Source: Hamadaea flava
GTDB lineage: Bacteria; Actinomycetota; Actinomycetes; Mycobacteriales; Micromonosporaceae
Assembly (NCBI RefSeq): GCF_024172085.1
Contig: NZ_JAMZDZ010000001.1
Location: forward strand, 8,308,001-8,372,000
Direction: 5' to 3'
Length of the DNA: 64,000 nucleotides
A program made the position numbers and the translations under genes. How positions within the stretch are numbered: the first letter of the stretch is position 1; the number at the start of each line of letters is the position of its first letter. This document shows positions 57,005-64,000 of the stretch, one piece after another. The notes below the pieces were generated by a model. It saw only the letters and a list, made by a program, of their open reading frames with translations. It was not told where the DNA came from and did not search any database.

Positions 57005-57874
57005 GTGCTGCTGGCCGGGTGCTACACACCGCCCCGAGGGGAGGGCGCGGGCGTCGTCCGCGTCCTCCCCGACCGTCGCGTACGCCTGCTCGCCGGGGTG
57101 CCGTCGCCGTCGTTCCTGGCGCAGCATCCGGCGCTGCCGATCGTGTACGCGACCGACCCCGACTCGTGCCACCTGGCCGTCGTCGGCGGCCACCTGATCA
57201 CCGCGCAGTACGCCGCCGGAACGGTCCGGGTGCATCCGCTGCACGCCGACGGCACGGCCGGGCCGCCGTCGCAGGTGCTCGACGGGTTCGTCCACCCGCA
57301 CATGATCTCCGCGTACGCGGGGGAGGTGCTGATCAGCGACCTCGGCGGCGACGTCGTCCGGCGTACGCGGCTGGACGGCGGCCGGCTGACGCCGGTGGGG
57401 GAGCACGCCGTCCCCGGCGGTCCCCGCCACTTCGTCCGCCTAGGCGACCACTGGACGGTCACCTGCGAACGCGACGGCGCGGTGGCCACCTTCGACCCGG
57501 ACTGGCGGCCGATCGCCCGGTACGCCGGCCTTACGCAACCGTCCGAACTGGCCGGCCACCGCAACCGCTTCGTCTACGTGGCCGACCGAGGTCCCGACGT
57601 CGTCGCCGTCCTCACCCCAGGGGACCTGCGACTGGTGGCGGAGTTCCCCAGCGGCGGCATGTGGCCCCGGCACCTTGCCGTCGACGGATCCCTGCTGCAC
57701 GTGGCCCATCAGCGCTCCGGCGACGTCACGACGTTTCGGCTCGACCCGCAGACCGGGCTGCCCCGGCGACTCCGGGCGGCCTCGGTGCCCGCCGCCTCCT
57801 GCGTTCTGCCGCTCGTGGGCGTACGCCGAGCGACTCAGCTCCGGATCATCACCCCCGACACGACGGGAGTCTGA
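57005..57874 (+). CDS. Lactonase-family beta-propeller (6-phosphogluconolactonase-like), shortened
   Basis: The 289-residue product begins LLAGCYTPPRGEGAGVV and has SPSFLAQHP, HPHMIS, GGPRHFVRLGD, SGGMWPRHLAVDG and HQRSGDVTTFRLD. These are repeated blades of the YkgB/PGL-type seven-bladed propeller. Family members are usually about 340-390 residues. Here the part between the first two blades is condensed, so a blade may be incomplete. It would open sugar lactones before the dehydratase step. GTG starts one base after the GH16 stop. Confidence 0.75.
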   Translation: MLLAGCYTPPRGEGAGVVRVLPDRRVRLLAGVPSPSFLAQHPALPIVYATDPDSCHLAVVGGHLITAQYAAGTVRVHPLHADGTAGPPSQVLDGFVHPHMISAYAGEVLISDLGGDVVRRTRLDGGRLTPVGEHAVPGGPRHFVRLGDHWTVTCERDGAVATFDPDWRPIARYAGLTQPSELAGHRNRFVYVADRGPDVVAVLTPGDLRLVAEFPSGGMWPRHLAVDGSLLHVAHQRSGDVTTFRLDPQTGLPRRLRAASVPAASCVLPLVGVRRATQLRIITPDTTGV

Positions 57875-57888
57875 CAGCCTGTTATACA

Positions 57889-57939
57889 GGCTCATCCCAA
57901 TCGAGGGTGTAGGTGGGGTCTGAAGCCGCCGGTCTCGAG
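57889..57939 (-). mobile_element. ISL3-type IS end, relic copy
   Basis: These 51 bp match 58729-58779 at 45 positions, starting GGCTCATCCCA. Read on the minus strand they encode the tail ETGGFRPHLHPRLG-stop of an ISL3 transposase. Only the extreme 3' end survives, joined to an unrelated gene fragment. Confidence 0.7.
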
Positions 57940-58050
57940 CACGTCGTCGTAGGCCGCGCGCCAGCCCCGCAGCCGGGCCGCCGGCACCCCCGGGGGGAGG
58001 CTGAGCAGCTGGTGGTGGATCCGACGTACGTCGGCCGCGATCCGCTCGAT
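57940..58050 (-). pseudogene. Fragment of a conserved actinobacterial protein fused in frame to an ISL3 tail
   Basis: On the minus strand, [19 protein letters not shown] and AARLRGWRAAYDDVL resemble the C-terminal part of a small conserved actinobacterial protein. An in-frame stop lies just upstream, so no start remains. The frame runs directly into the ISL3 tail. Identity of the parent gene is uncertain. Confidence 0.45.
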
Positions 58051-58061
58051 CGGAGGGCCGG

Positions 58062-58300
58062 CTGGTCACCCCACCCTTCGCGGCCCTCGCGGCGAGTCGC
58101 CTCCGTCCGGGGGGCGAGTGGCGGCTGGCCACCGACTGGGCCGACTACGCCGAGCAGATGGTGCGGGTGCTCGATGCCGAGCCGGGCCTTCGAGGGTGGC
58201 GTGGTCGATCGCTGGGCCGAGCGGCCGGTGACGAGGTTCGAGCGCAAGGGGACTGCCGCCGGCCGCGGCATCGCCGACCGGGCGCAGCGCGGATCGGGTA
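58062..58300 (+). pseudogene. trmB: tRNA (guanine-N7)-methyltransferase fragment with frameshift
   Basis: [20 protein letters not shown] then [20 protein letters not shown] (frame from 58062) and, after a frame change near 58190, [20 protein letters not shown] correspond to the C-terminal third of TrmB. The N-terminal two-thirds, including the SAM site, are absent. A functional copy must lie elsewhere. Confidence 0.6.
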
Positions 58301-58302
58301 GG

Positions 58303-58713
58303 TCAGCCGCCCGCGGCGATGTTGACCAGCCACGAGGTCCCGAACCGGTCGACGCACATCCCGAACTCGTCGCCCCACGGCTGGGTGGCCAGCTCGACCG
58401 TCACGGTCCCTCCGTCCGACAGCGCCTGCCAGTAGCCGCGCAGTTCCTCGGTGTCGTCCCCGCCGAGGCTGACCGCGAGGTTGTTCCCGGGCCGCAACGT
58501 CTCGCCCGGCAGCATGTCGGCGGCCATCAGCGTGAGGCCAGACGCTGTTTCCAGCTGGCCGTGCATGACCTGGTCGCCCATGCCGTGGTCGTCGGTGCCG
58601 AAGTCGCCGAAGTGGTTGATCGTGAGATCGCCGCCGAACACGTCCTGGTAGAACGCCAGGGCGGCCGAGGCATCACCCGCGAAGCTGAGGTAGGGGTTCA
58701 GTCGAGTGGTCAT
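58303..58713 (-). CDS. VOC-family protein, PhnB-like
   Basis: The 136-residue product has RLNPYLSFAGDASAALAFYQ, FGGDLTINHFGDF, HGQLETASGLTLMAAD and DRFGTSWLVNI, the PhnB/3-demethylubiquinone-like VOC pattern. The frame is intact although flanked by relics on one side and an IS end on the other. It may have been carried or isolated by the IS rearrangements. Substrate unknown. Confidence 0.83.
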   Translation of the reverse strand: MTTRLNPYLSFAGDASAALAFYQDVFGGDLTINHFGDFGTDDHGMGDQVMHGQLETASGLTLMAADMLPGETLRPGNNLAVSLGGDDTEELRGYWQALSDGGTVTVELATQPWGDEFGMCVDRFGTSWLVNIAAGG

Positions 58714-58731
58714 GGACCGACGATAGAGGGC

Positions 58732-59448
58732 TCATCCCACTCGAGGGTGTAGTTGCGGCCTGAACCCGCCGGACTCGAGGAGTGATCTGGCGATGTAGTT
58801 CGTCAGGTTGCGGAACCCGAGGGCGGAGCCGCGGAGGTGCTCGAGCCGGCCGTTGATCGCCTCGGTCGGGCCGTTGGAGGTGCCGGGCCGGTCGAAGTAG
58901 GCCAGTACGTCGGCTCCTCGCTTCTTCAATGTGCGGCCCAGGGTGATGATCTCGGTGAGGGCCTTCGGCACGCCAGCGCTGACAGACCCGATGAGCTTGA
59001 CCATCAACTCTCGTCCCTTCGCCCGGTCGGGCTCGCGGTAGGCGGCGATCATCCGCTGATAGATGCCCCAGGTGGCTTCGACCTCGACATGGTGGTCGTC
59101 GGCGAACAGCGCGGAGAGGCGGTCCTTCTCGAACACCTGCTGACTCACCTCGGACCGCCAGCGCAAACCCGTACTCTGCAGCGTGGCCTGTCCGGCCGAG
59201 TCCACCGCCCACACCCGGCCCGCCGCCGCCGACCGCTTCCACCCATTGAAGCTGTTGATCAGATCAAACGCAGTCCACGGCACCCGCACCGAACCATCCG
59301 CGGTCTTGGCCTTGGTATCGAGGGCGTCTTTCACCATCGCCAGACACTGGTTGAACGCAAACCGCGCCGCACCCGCATGCCGCCCCAACACCACCATCTG
59401 CCCCGCCCGGGCATCGACAGTGAACCGGAACGCCGTGAACCTACTCAC
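58732..59448 (-). pseudogene. Chimeric transposase: TnpB N-terminus fused in frame to ISL3 C-terminus
   Basis: Residues 1-107 (FTAFRFTVDARAGQMVVLGR, HAGAARFAFNQCLAMVKD, GLRWRSEVSQQVFE) are the N-terminal part of an IS200/IS605/IS607 TnpB. From residue 108 (KDRLSALFADDHHVEVEATW) to the end (AYFDRPGTSNGPTEAINGRL, FRPQLHPRVG) it is the C-terminal part of an ISL3 DDE transposase. The joint is near 59127. TnpB lacks its RuvC residues and ISL3 lacks its two Asp residues, so neither activity can remain. The open frame of 238 codons is nevertheless intact. Confidence 0.8.
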
Positions 59449-59460
59449 CGGACCAGTCTC

Positions 59461-60699
59461 TCAACCACCTACGACAACAACCTCAACGCGAGTCTGAGCC
59501 GCGGCCCCACCGGTCCGCAGGAACTCCGCGATCGGCAGCGCCGCCGCCCCGACGATCGCGGCGTCGACGCCGAGCTTGGCCAGGTGAATGGTCGCGTCGT
59601 TGAAGGGCACCCGCAACGCGTTCTCCCGCGTGATCTCGCGGACGGCGGGCAGGATCCGATCTCCGAGCAGCAGACCCGCCCAGCCACCGATGATGATCCG
59701 CTCGGGGTTGATGAGATTGATCAGGTTGGCCACGCCGGTGCCGAGGTAGAGGGCCGTCTCGTCGATGACCCGCTGCGCATCCGGGTCGTCCGGCGCGGCG
59801 GCGACGATGTCGGCCAGGACGGCCTGGTCGTCGGCGTACGGGTCGGTCCGGCGGCCGGTCAGTTGCCGGTAGCGGTCGATGATCGCCTCCGCGCCGATGT
59901 ACGCCTCCAGGCAGCCCCGGGCACCGCAGCCGCATCGCCGGCCGCCGACCTCGACGGTCATGTGCCCCCATTCGCCGGCGCTGCTGCTGGCGCCCTGGTA
60001 GACGCTGCCGTGCGTGACGATCGCCGCGCCGACGCCCGAGCTGAGCAGGGCGATGACCGCTTCTTGCGCGCCGCGTCCGGCGCCGAACCACAGCTCGGCC
60101 TGCCCCATGTTCTTCGCGCCGTTGTCGACGAACAGGGGAATTCCACGTCCGTGCTGCAGCAGCCGGGCCAGCGGCACCGCGTTCCAGCCCATCGTCTCGG
60201 CACTGACGAGAATCTCGTCACCGTGCTCCACCACCCCGGATACGCCGACGCCGAGGCCGAGGACCTGCGCCCGGTCGACCCCGGCGGTCCGGATCACCTC
60301 GTCGGTCACGGCTTCGATCCGGCGAGCCGCCTGCTCGGGATCGCGCGCCTCGGGCGGCAGCGGCTGGTCGATTCGGCTGAGTTCGGTCATGGCCAGGTCG
60401 AACACGCCCGCCTGGATGTGCCGGGGGCCGATGCTGACGCCGATGGCGTACCCCCGGGTGGGATTGACCCGCAGCAGGATGCGCGGGCGTCCGCCGCTGG
60501 AGTCCAGCGCTCCGGCCTCGACGACCGCGCCGGCCTCGATCAGATCGTTGATCACGTTGCTGACCGTGCCGGCGCTGAGCCCGGTGGCGGCGCTCAGCTC
60601 GGGCCGGGTCAGCGGGCCGTCGACGTAGAGCGCGGACAACAGCTCAGCGCGATGGTTGCGCCGCAGGTCGTGGACCGTCGTGAACCTGCGGGTCGGCAT
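59461..60699 (-). CDS. ROK-family transcriptional regulator (NagC/XylR-type)
   Basis: The 412-residue product has an N-terminal winged helix (LTRPELSAATGLSAGTVSNV) and a ROK sugar-kinase fold with zinc-site residues GEWGHMTVE and CGCGARGCLEAYIG. AGGAGGG precedes ATG 60699. The last residues (TRVEVVVVGG) run to within 12 nt of the transposase chimera and are unusual, so the C-terminus may have been altered by IS insertion. It is divergent from a sugar ABC operon and probably represses it. Confidence 0.85.
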   Translation of the reverse strand: MPTRRFTTVHDLRRNHRAELLSALYVDGPLTRPELSAATGLSAGTVSNVINDLIEAGAVVEAGALDSSGGRPRILLRVNPTRGYAIGVSIGPRHIQAGVFDLAMTELSRIDQPLPPEARDPEQAARRIEAVTDEVIRTAGVDRAQVLGLGVGVSGVVEHGDEILVSAETMGWNAVPLARLLQHGRGIPLFVDNGAKNMGQAELWFGAGRGAQEAVIALLSSGVGAAIVTHGSVYQGASSSAGEWGHMTVEVGGRRCGCGARGCLEAYIGAEAIIDRYRQLTGRRTDPYADDQAVLADIVAAAPDDPDAQRVIDETALYLGTGVANLINLINPERIIIGGWAGLLLGDRILPAVREITRENALRVPFNDATIHLAKLGVDAAIVGAAALPIAEFLRTGGAAAQTRVEVVVVGG

Positions 60700-61057
60700 G
60701 GAGCCCTCCTGGATGATCTTTGTTAACGCCTTGAAGTAAATGCGACTATACGACACCTCTCCGTCGCGTGTCGCCCGGGCGTCGACGATTCCTCCGCCGG
60801 GCGGCCGCCGGTCGCCGGCGAGTCGGGGGCTCCGGCGGTTCACCGACTGACGAGGGTGGTTCATCACGAGATGGCAGGGCGAATCCGCAGGTCGCCGTCC
60901 TGGGCGCACGCCTGCTCCGCAGCCGCAGAGCTTGCGGGGTCTGGGACGGGCCGTGGCACGCTCCTCGTTCCCGCTCTATAAAGAGAATCTTGACAGGCCG
61001 ATGCCGTCCGAGTTAAATCACGGCGTAAATTAAACGACGGCGAAGGGTGCGATCCAG
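60700..61057. promoter_or_regulatory. 358-bp divergent control region of ROK regulator and sugar ABC operon
   Basis: No gene is seen. On the plus strand TTGACA (60990-60995), 17 bp, TTAAAT (61013-61018) is the best promoter in the window. GTTAAAT (61012-61018) and ATTAAAC (61029-61035) form a 7-bp inverted repeat with one mismatch over its -10. On the minus strand TATAGT (60750-60745) is followed by GTTAAC/TAAA elements (60722-60740) before rok. Both sites share GTTAA and TAAA, suggesting ROK operators. The GC-rich middle part shows nothing clear. Confidence 0.55.
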
Positions 61058-62293
61058 GTGAGGAGACGTTCCATAGCAGTTCTGGCCGGGTTGGCCGTCG
61101 CTGCGAGCGCGCTGGCCGGGTGCGGCGGCGGTGACGGGGGCGCGGGCGACGCGCAGTCCATCGAGATCTGGACGATGGGCGACAAGGCCAAGCAGATGAC
61201 CGAGATCGCGGCGGCGTTCACCGCCGACACCAAGATAGAGATCAAGGTTCAGTCCATTCCGTGGAAGAACGCGCGCGACAAGATGTCCGCCGCGATCGCC
61301 TCCGGCAACGGTCCGGACATCGTGCAGGTCGGCCACTCGTTCCTGGCCGAGTTCGCCGACGCGGGCGCCCTGCTCGACCTGTCGGGCAAGCTGTCGGCCT
61401 ACCCCGAGCTGGACGGCGCGAAATTCTTCCCGGCCTCGGCCGAGACGATGAAGGTCGGCGGCGCCACGGTGAGCGTTCCCTGGATCGCCGATACGCGGGT
61501 GCTGTTCTACCGCACCGACGTGCTGCAGCAGGCGGGCGTCAGCAAGGCCCCGGCCACCTGGGACGAGCTGACCGCCGCGGCGACGACGCTGGCCGCCCGC
61601 GGCGGCGGCAACTTCGGCATCGGGCTCAACACCGACGACCAGTTCCTCCCGCTCATCCTGACGTGGAGTGCAGGTGGCGACGTCGTCAACGGCGACCAGG
61701 TCTCCTTCGACACCGAGCAGTTCAAAAGCGCCGTCGCGTACGAGCAGAGCTTCTTCTCCGCCGGGCTGACCCCGAAGAAGGCGCAGCCCGACGCGGACAT
61801 GGTGCAGGGCTTCAAGACGGGCAAGATCCCGATGTTCGTCAGCGGCCCGTACATGGCGACGTTGCTGAACAACCAGGCCCCGGAGCTGGCCGGCAAGTGG
61901 GCCGTCGCGGCGATCCCGGCGAAGTCGTCGGCGACGTCGGTGATGGCCGGATCCAATCTCGCGATCTTCAGCAAGTCGAAGAAGGTCGACCAGTCGCTGA
62001 AGTTCATGTCCTACCTGGCTCAGAAGCAGACCCAGGAGAGCTGGTTCAAGGCGACCAACGATCTGCCCGCCCGGCAGGACGCCCTGCAGGGGCTGGTCGC
62101 CGGTGGGGACGCGAACCTGGCCGTCTATTACGAGCAGATGCGCAACGCCAAGATCGTTCCCCAGCTGAAGGCGTGGGGCGCCATCGCGCCGGAGATGGTG
62201 CGGGCGCTGCAAAAGGTCTGCGTCAGCGGCGCGAGCGTCGACACGACGGTGCCCGCGTTCGCAGCCAAGGCGCGCGAGCTTTCCGCCAAGTAG
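61058..62293 (+). CDS. ABC transporter sugar-binding lipoprotein
   Basis: The 411-residue product has a lipobox ALAGCGGG (Cys22) and a family 1 extracellular binding fold: IEIWTMGDKAKQM, IPWKNARDKMSAAIASGNGP, VSVPWIADTRVLFYRTDVLQ and GKIPMFVSGPYMA. It should bind an oligosaccharide for the two permeases that follow. GTG 61058 has GAAGGG 11 nt upstream. The adjacent ROK protein probably controls it. Confidence 0.9.
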   Translation: MRRRSIAVLAGLAVAASALAGCGGGDGGAGDAQSIEIWTMGDKAKQMTEIAAAFTADTKIEIKVQSIPWKNARDKMSAAIASGNGPDIVQVGHSFLAEFADAGALLDLSGKLSAYPELDGAKFFPASAETMKVGGATVSVPWIADTRVLFYRTDVLQQAGVSKAPATWDELTAAATTLAARGGGNFGIGLNTDDQFLPLILTWSAGGDVVNGDQVSFDTEQFKSAVAYEQSFFSAGLTPKKAQPDADMVQGFKTGKIPMFVSGPYMATLLNNQAPELAGKWAVAAIPAKSSATSVMAGSNLAIFSKSKKVDQSLKFMSYLAQKQTQESWFKATNDLPARQDALQGLVAGGDANLAVYYEQMRNAKIVPQLKAWGAIAPEMVRALQKVCVSGASVDTTVPAFAAKARELSAK

Positions 62294-62300
62294 TGGCCGT

Positions 62301-62331
62301 CGCCCCGCCGGCCCTCGTGGAGGGCGGGGCG
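62301..62331 (+). terminator. Strong intercistronic hairpin between binding protein and permease
   Basis: CGCCCCGCC (62301-62309) pairs with GGCGGGGCG (62323-62331). It lies in the 59-nt gap after the binding-protein gene. Such stems stabilise or partly terminate the message so that binding protein is made in excess over permeases. Confidence 0.65.
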
Positions 62332-62352
62332 TGGCCGTTCTCAGGGAGAACC

Positions 62353-63240
62353 ATGCGCAAGCTGTCCCGGCACCGCGGTGCCCTCATCTTCGTCGGCCCG
62401 TCCGTGCTCCTGCTGTTGGTGTTCATGGTCGTGCCGATCCTGGTCGCGGCCGGCGCCAGCCTCACCGACCTGGATCTGCGCGGGCTGGCCGATCCGTCGT
62501 CCGTCGAGTTCATCGGGCTGGAGAACTACCGCAGGTTGCTCTCGGACGAGCTGTTCGGCAAGGCCGCAGTGAACACGCTGTTGTATGTGGTGATCGGCGT
62601 ACCGCTGATCGTGGTGTGCTCGCTCGCGGTCGCGCTGCTGCTCAACATGGGCAGCAGCCGGTTGTTCCGGGGGCTGCGGGCGTTCTACTTCCTGCCCGCG
62701 ATCACCAACATCGTCGCGGTCGCGGTCATCTGGGGCTACCTCTACAACACCGACAGCGGGCTGCTCAACTACCTGCTCTCGCTCGGCGGCGTGGAGCCGG
62801 TGCCGTGGCTGGACCAGCCGTTCGTCGCCAAGCTCAGCCTGATCCTGGTCGGGGTCTGGAAAGGCGCCGGCTTCAACATGATCATCTTCTTGGCGGCGCT
62901 CCAGGGCATTCCCCGCGAGTACTACGAAGCGGCCGCCATCGACGGCGTCACGCCCTGGCAACGGCTGACCCGCATCACGATCCCGTTGCTGCGGTACGCC
63001 ACCTTCTTCGTCACCGTGACCACCACGATCGCGTGGATCCAGTTCTTCGAGGAGCCCTTCGTCATGACCGACGGCGGCCCGCTGGACGGCACCATGTCGG
63101 TGGCGCTGTTCATCTACCAGAACGGCTTCAACCTGTCCGACTTCGGGTACGCCTCGGCCGCGTCGGTGCTGCTGTTCCTGGCCATCATGATCGTCACGGC
63201 GGTCCAGTTCCGGCTGCGGAGAAGCGATGTCGAGTACTAG
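62353..63240 (+). CDS. ABC sugar transporter permease (MalF/UgpA-type)
   Basis: The 295-residue product has six helices, an entry segment GALIFVGPSVLLLLVFMVVP and the EAA motif YEAAAIDGVTPWQRLTRITIP. CAGGGAGA precedes ATG 62353. It pairs with the following permease, whose start overlaps this gene by 14 nt. Open frame upstream is a shadow of the binding-protein gene. Confidence 0.9.
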   Translation: MRKLSRHRGALIFVGPSVLLLLVFMVVPILVAAGASLTDLDLRGLADPSSVEFIGLENYRRLLSDELFGKAAVNTLLYVVIGVPLIVVCSLAVALLLNMGSSRLFRGLRAFYFLPAITNIVAVAVIWGYLYNTDSGLLNYLLSLGGVEPVPWLDQPFVAKLSLILVGVWKGAGFNMIIFLAALQGIPREYYEAAAIDGVTPWQRLTRITIPLLRYATFFVTVTTTIAWIQFFEEPFVMTDGGPLDGTMSVALFIYQNGFNLSDFGYASAASVLLFLAIMIVTAVQFRLRRSDVEY

Positions 63241-64000
63241 ATCCCGCTGGCTGCGCGCCGCGGTCGCGGCGCTGCTCATGGTCGGCGCGGTGGTCGTGTC
63301 GATTCCGTTCCTGTGGATGCTGTCCGGCTCGGTGAAGCCGGAGAGCGAGGTGCTCGACATCCCGCCGACGCTGTGGCCGCAGGAGTTCACCTGGTCGAAC
63401 TACACGGAGCTGTTCACCAGCCTCGACTTCGGCGTCTACCTGAAGAACACCCTCATCGTGGTGGTGTTGTCGTTCATCGGGCTGTTGCTGCGCGCCATGG
63501 CCGGCTACGGCTTCGCGAAGTTCGACTTCCCGGGCAAGAACGCAGTCTACGTCATCGTGCTGGCCACCATGATGATCCCGGACCAGGTCACCATGATCCC
63601 CACCTACCTGATCCTCAACGCCATGGGCCTGACCAACACCCTCACCGGCGTGGTGCTGCCGGGACTCGTCTCGGCCTTCAACATCTTCCTGTTCCGCCAG
63701 TTCTTCACCACCATCCCCAACGAGCTGCTGGAGGCCGCACGGCTGGACGGCGCCGGCGAGATCCGCACGTTCGTGCGGGTCGTGCTGCCGGTGTCCGGGC
63801 CGATCCTGGCCATCCAGGCGATCCTGACCTTCATCGCCTCCTGGAACAGCTTCCTCTGGCCGCTGATCGTCGCCACCGATCAGGAGAAGTACACCCTGTC
63901 GGTCGGCCTCGCCCTCCTGGAAGGCCAGTACTCCAGCAACTACGGGGTGCTGATGGCCGGCGCGGCCGTGATGGTGCTCCCAGTGCTGGTGGTCTTCGTC
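63227..64000 (+). CDS. ABC sugar transporter permease (MalG/UgpE-type), truncated by window end
   Basis: ATG 63227 (GGAGA just upstream) opens 258 codons that run to the window edge without a stop. The product has IPFLWMLSGSVKPESEVL after helix 1 and the EAA motif LLEAARLDGAGEIRTFVRVVLP, typical of CUT1 MalG proteins. Few residues should be missing, judging from the usual length of about 270-280. No ATPase gene is visible. Confidence 0.88.
   Translation, partial: MSSTRSRWLRAAVAALLMVGAVVVSIPFLWMLSGSVKPESEVLDIPPTLWPQEFTWSNYTELFTSLDFGVYLKNTLIVVVLSFIGLLLRAMAGYGFAKFDFPGKNAVYVIVLATMMIPDQVTMIPTYLILNAMGLTNTLTGVVLPGLVSAFNIFLFRQFFTTIPNELLEAARLDGAGEIRTFVRVVLPVSGPILAIQAILTFIASWNSFLWPLIVATDQEKYTLSVGLALLEGQYSSNYGVLMAGAAVMVLPVLVVFV

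Noticed and set aside
58732-59448. Interpretation of the TnpB part as an RNA-guided nuclease or repressor
   Set aside because: Only about 107 N-terminal residues remain, without RuvC motifs or zinc finger, and no guide-RNA-like 3' region follows.
1-64000. tRNA, rRNA and riboswitch genes
   Set aside because: I looked for cloverleaf-like and conserved riboswitch segments in the intergenic gaps by eye and saw none. Short cases could be missed without a covariance search.

Overview
The window is very GC-rich actinobacterial DNA. Dense short-gap gene packing, frequent GTG starts, many apparently leaderless genes (a TANNNT -10 box 5-8 nt before the start codon), the recurrent hexamer GTACGC and intergenic TTGATCATGAA-type palindromes suggest a Micromonosporaceae-like soil actinomycete. 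That placement is inference, because no rRNA or other taxonomic marker is present. I found no tRNA, rRNA, CRISPR array, prophage or secondary-metabolite megasynthase.

Layout. 1-3.9 kb: the end of an ADP-ribosylglycohydrolase gene, then an alkylsulfatase overlapping a SulP sulfate transporter. 4.0-10 kb: two convergent paralogous secreted proteins and a 1563-residue cell-wall protein with an LAQTG sorting signal. 10-25 kb: small regulatory and metabolic modules. These are an FAD monooxygenase, an HTH regulator, an internally deleted TspO, an anti-sigma kinase/STAS pair, MerR/polysaccharide deacetylase, folE/FAD reductase with a SufR-like regulator, an EamA exporter, a Tat-exported beta-helix protein, and MarR/MMPL. 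23-31.7 kb: a metal and envelope island. It holds a CmtR-like sensor, two CDF transporters, a membrane-anchored DyP peroxidase fusion with an internal twin-arginine motif, a cupredoxin lipoprotein, and M23-like, SHOCT, DUF6153-like, DUF305-like and NlpC/P60 proteins.

31.7-46 kb: YndJ/DUF1990, a four-gene lipoprotein operon, a LAL-type LuxR regulator, ArsR/SRPBCC/DHFR-like genes, FMN reductase/YczE under a MarR divergon, DoxX, an orphan solute-binding fold, and an ABC-F ATPase behind a candidate leaderless leader peptide and attenuator.

46-57.9 kb: a carbohydrate/sugar-acid island around an IclR regulator. The minus-strand operon encodes an enolase-superfamily dehydratase, a DapA-family lyase, an SDR and KDG kinase. 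The plus-strand operon encodes IclR, two ABC permeases, a solute-binding lipoprotein and KDPG aldolase. FAH-family hydrolase, secreted GH16 glucanase and lactonase genes follow. Together they could form a semi-phosphorylative Entner-Doudoroff-type route. 57.9-59.4 kb is a patch of gene and IS wreckage, including an in-frame TnpB/ISL3 transposase chimera. 59.4-64 kb: a ROK regulator divergent from a second sugar ABC transporter whose last permease runs off the window.

The most interesting items are the putative dual Sec/Tat DyP peroxidase, the leader peptide/attenuator before the ABC-F gene, the MarR divergon with twin palindromes over two leaderless promoters, the transposase chimera and the TspO deletion.
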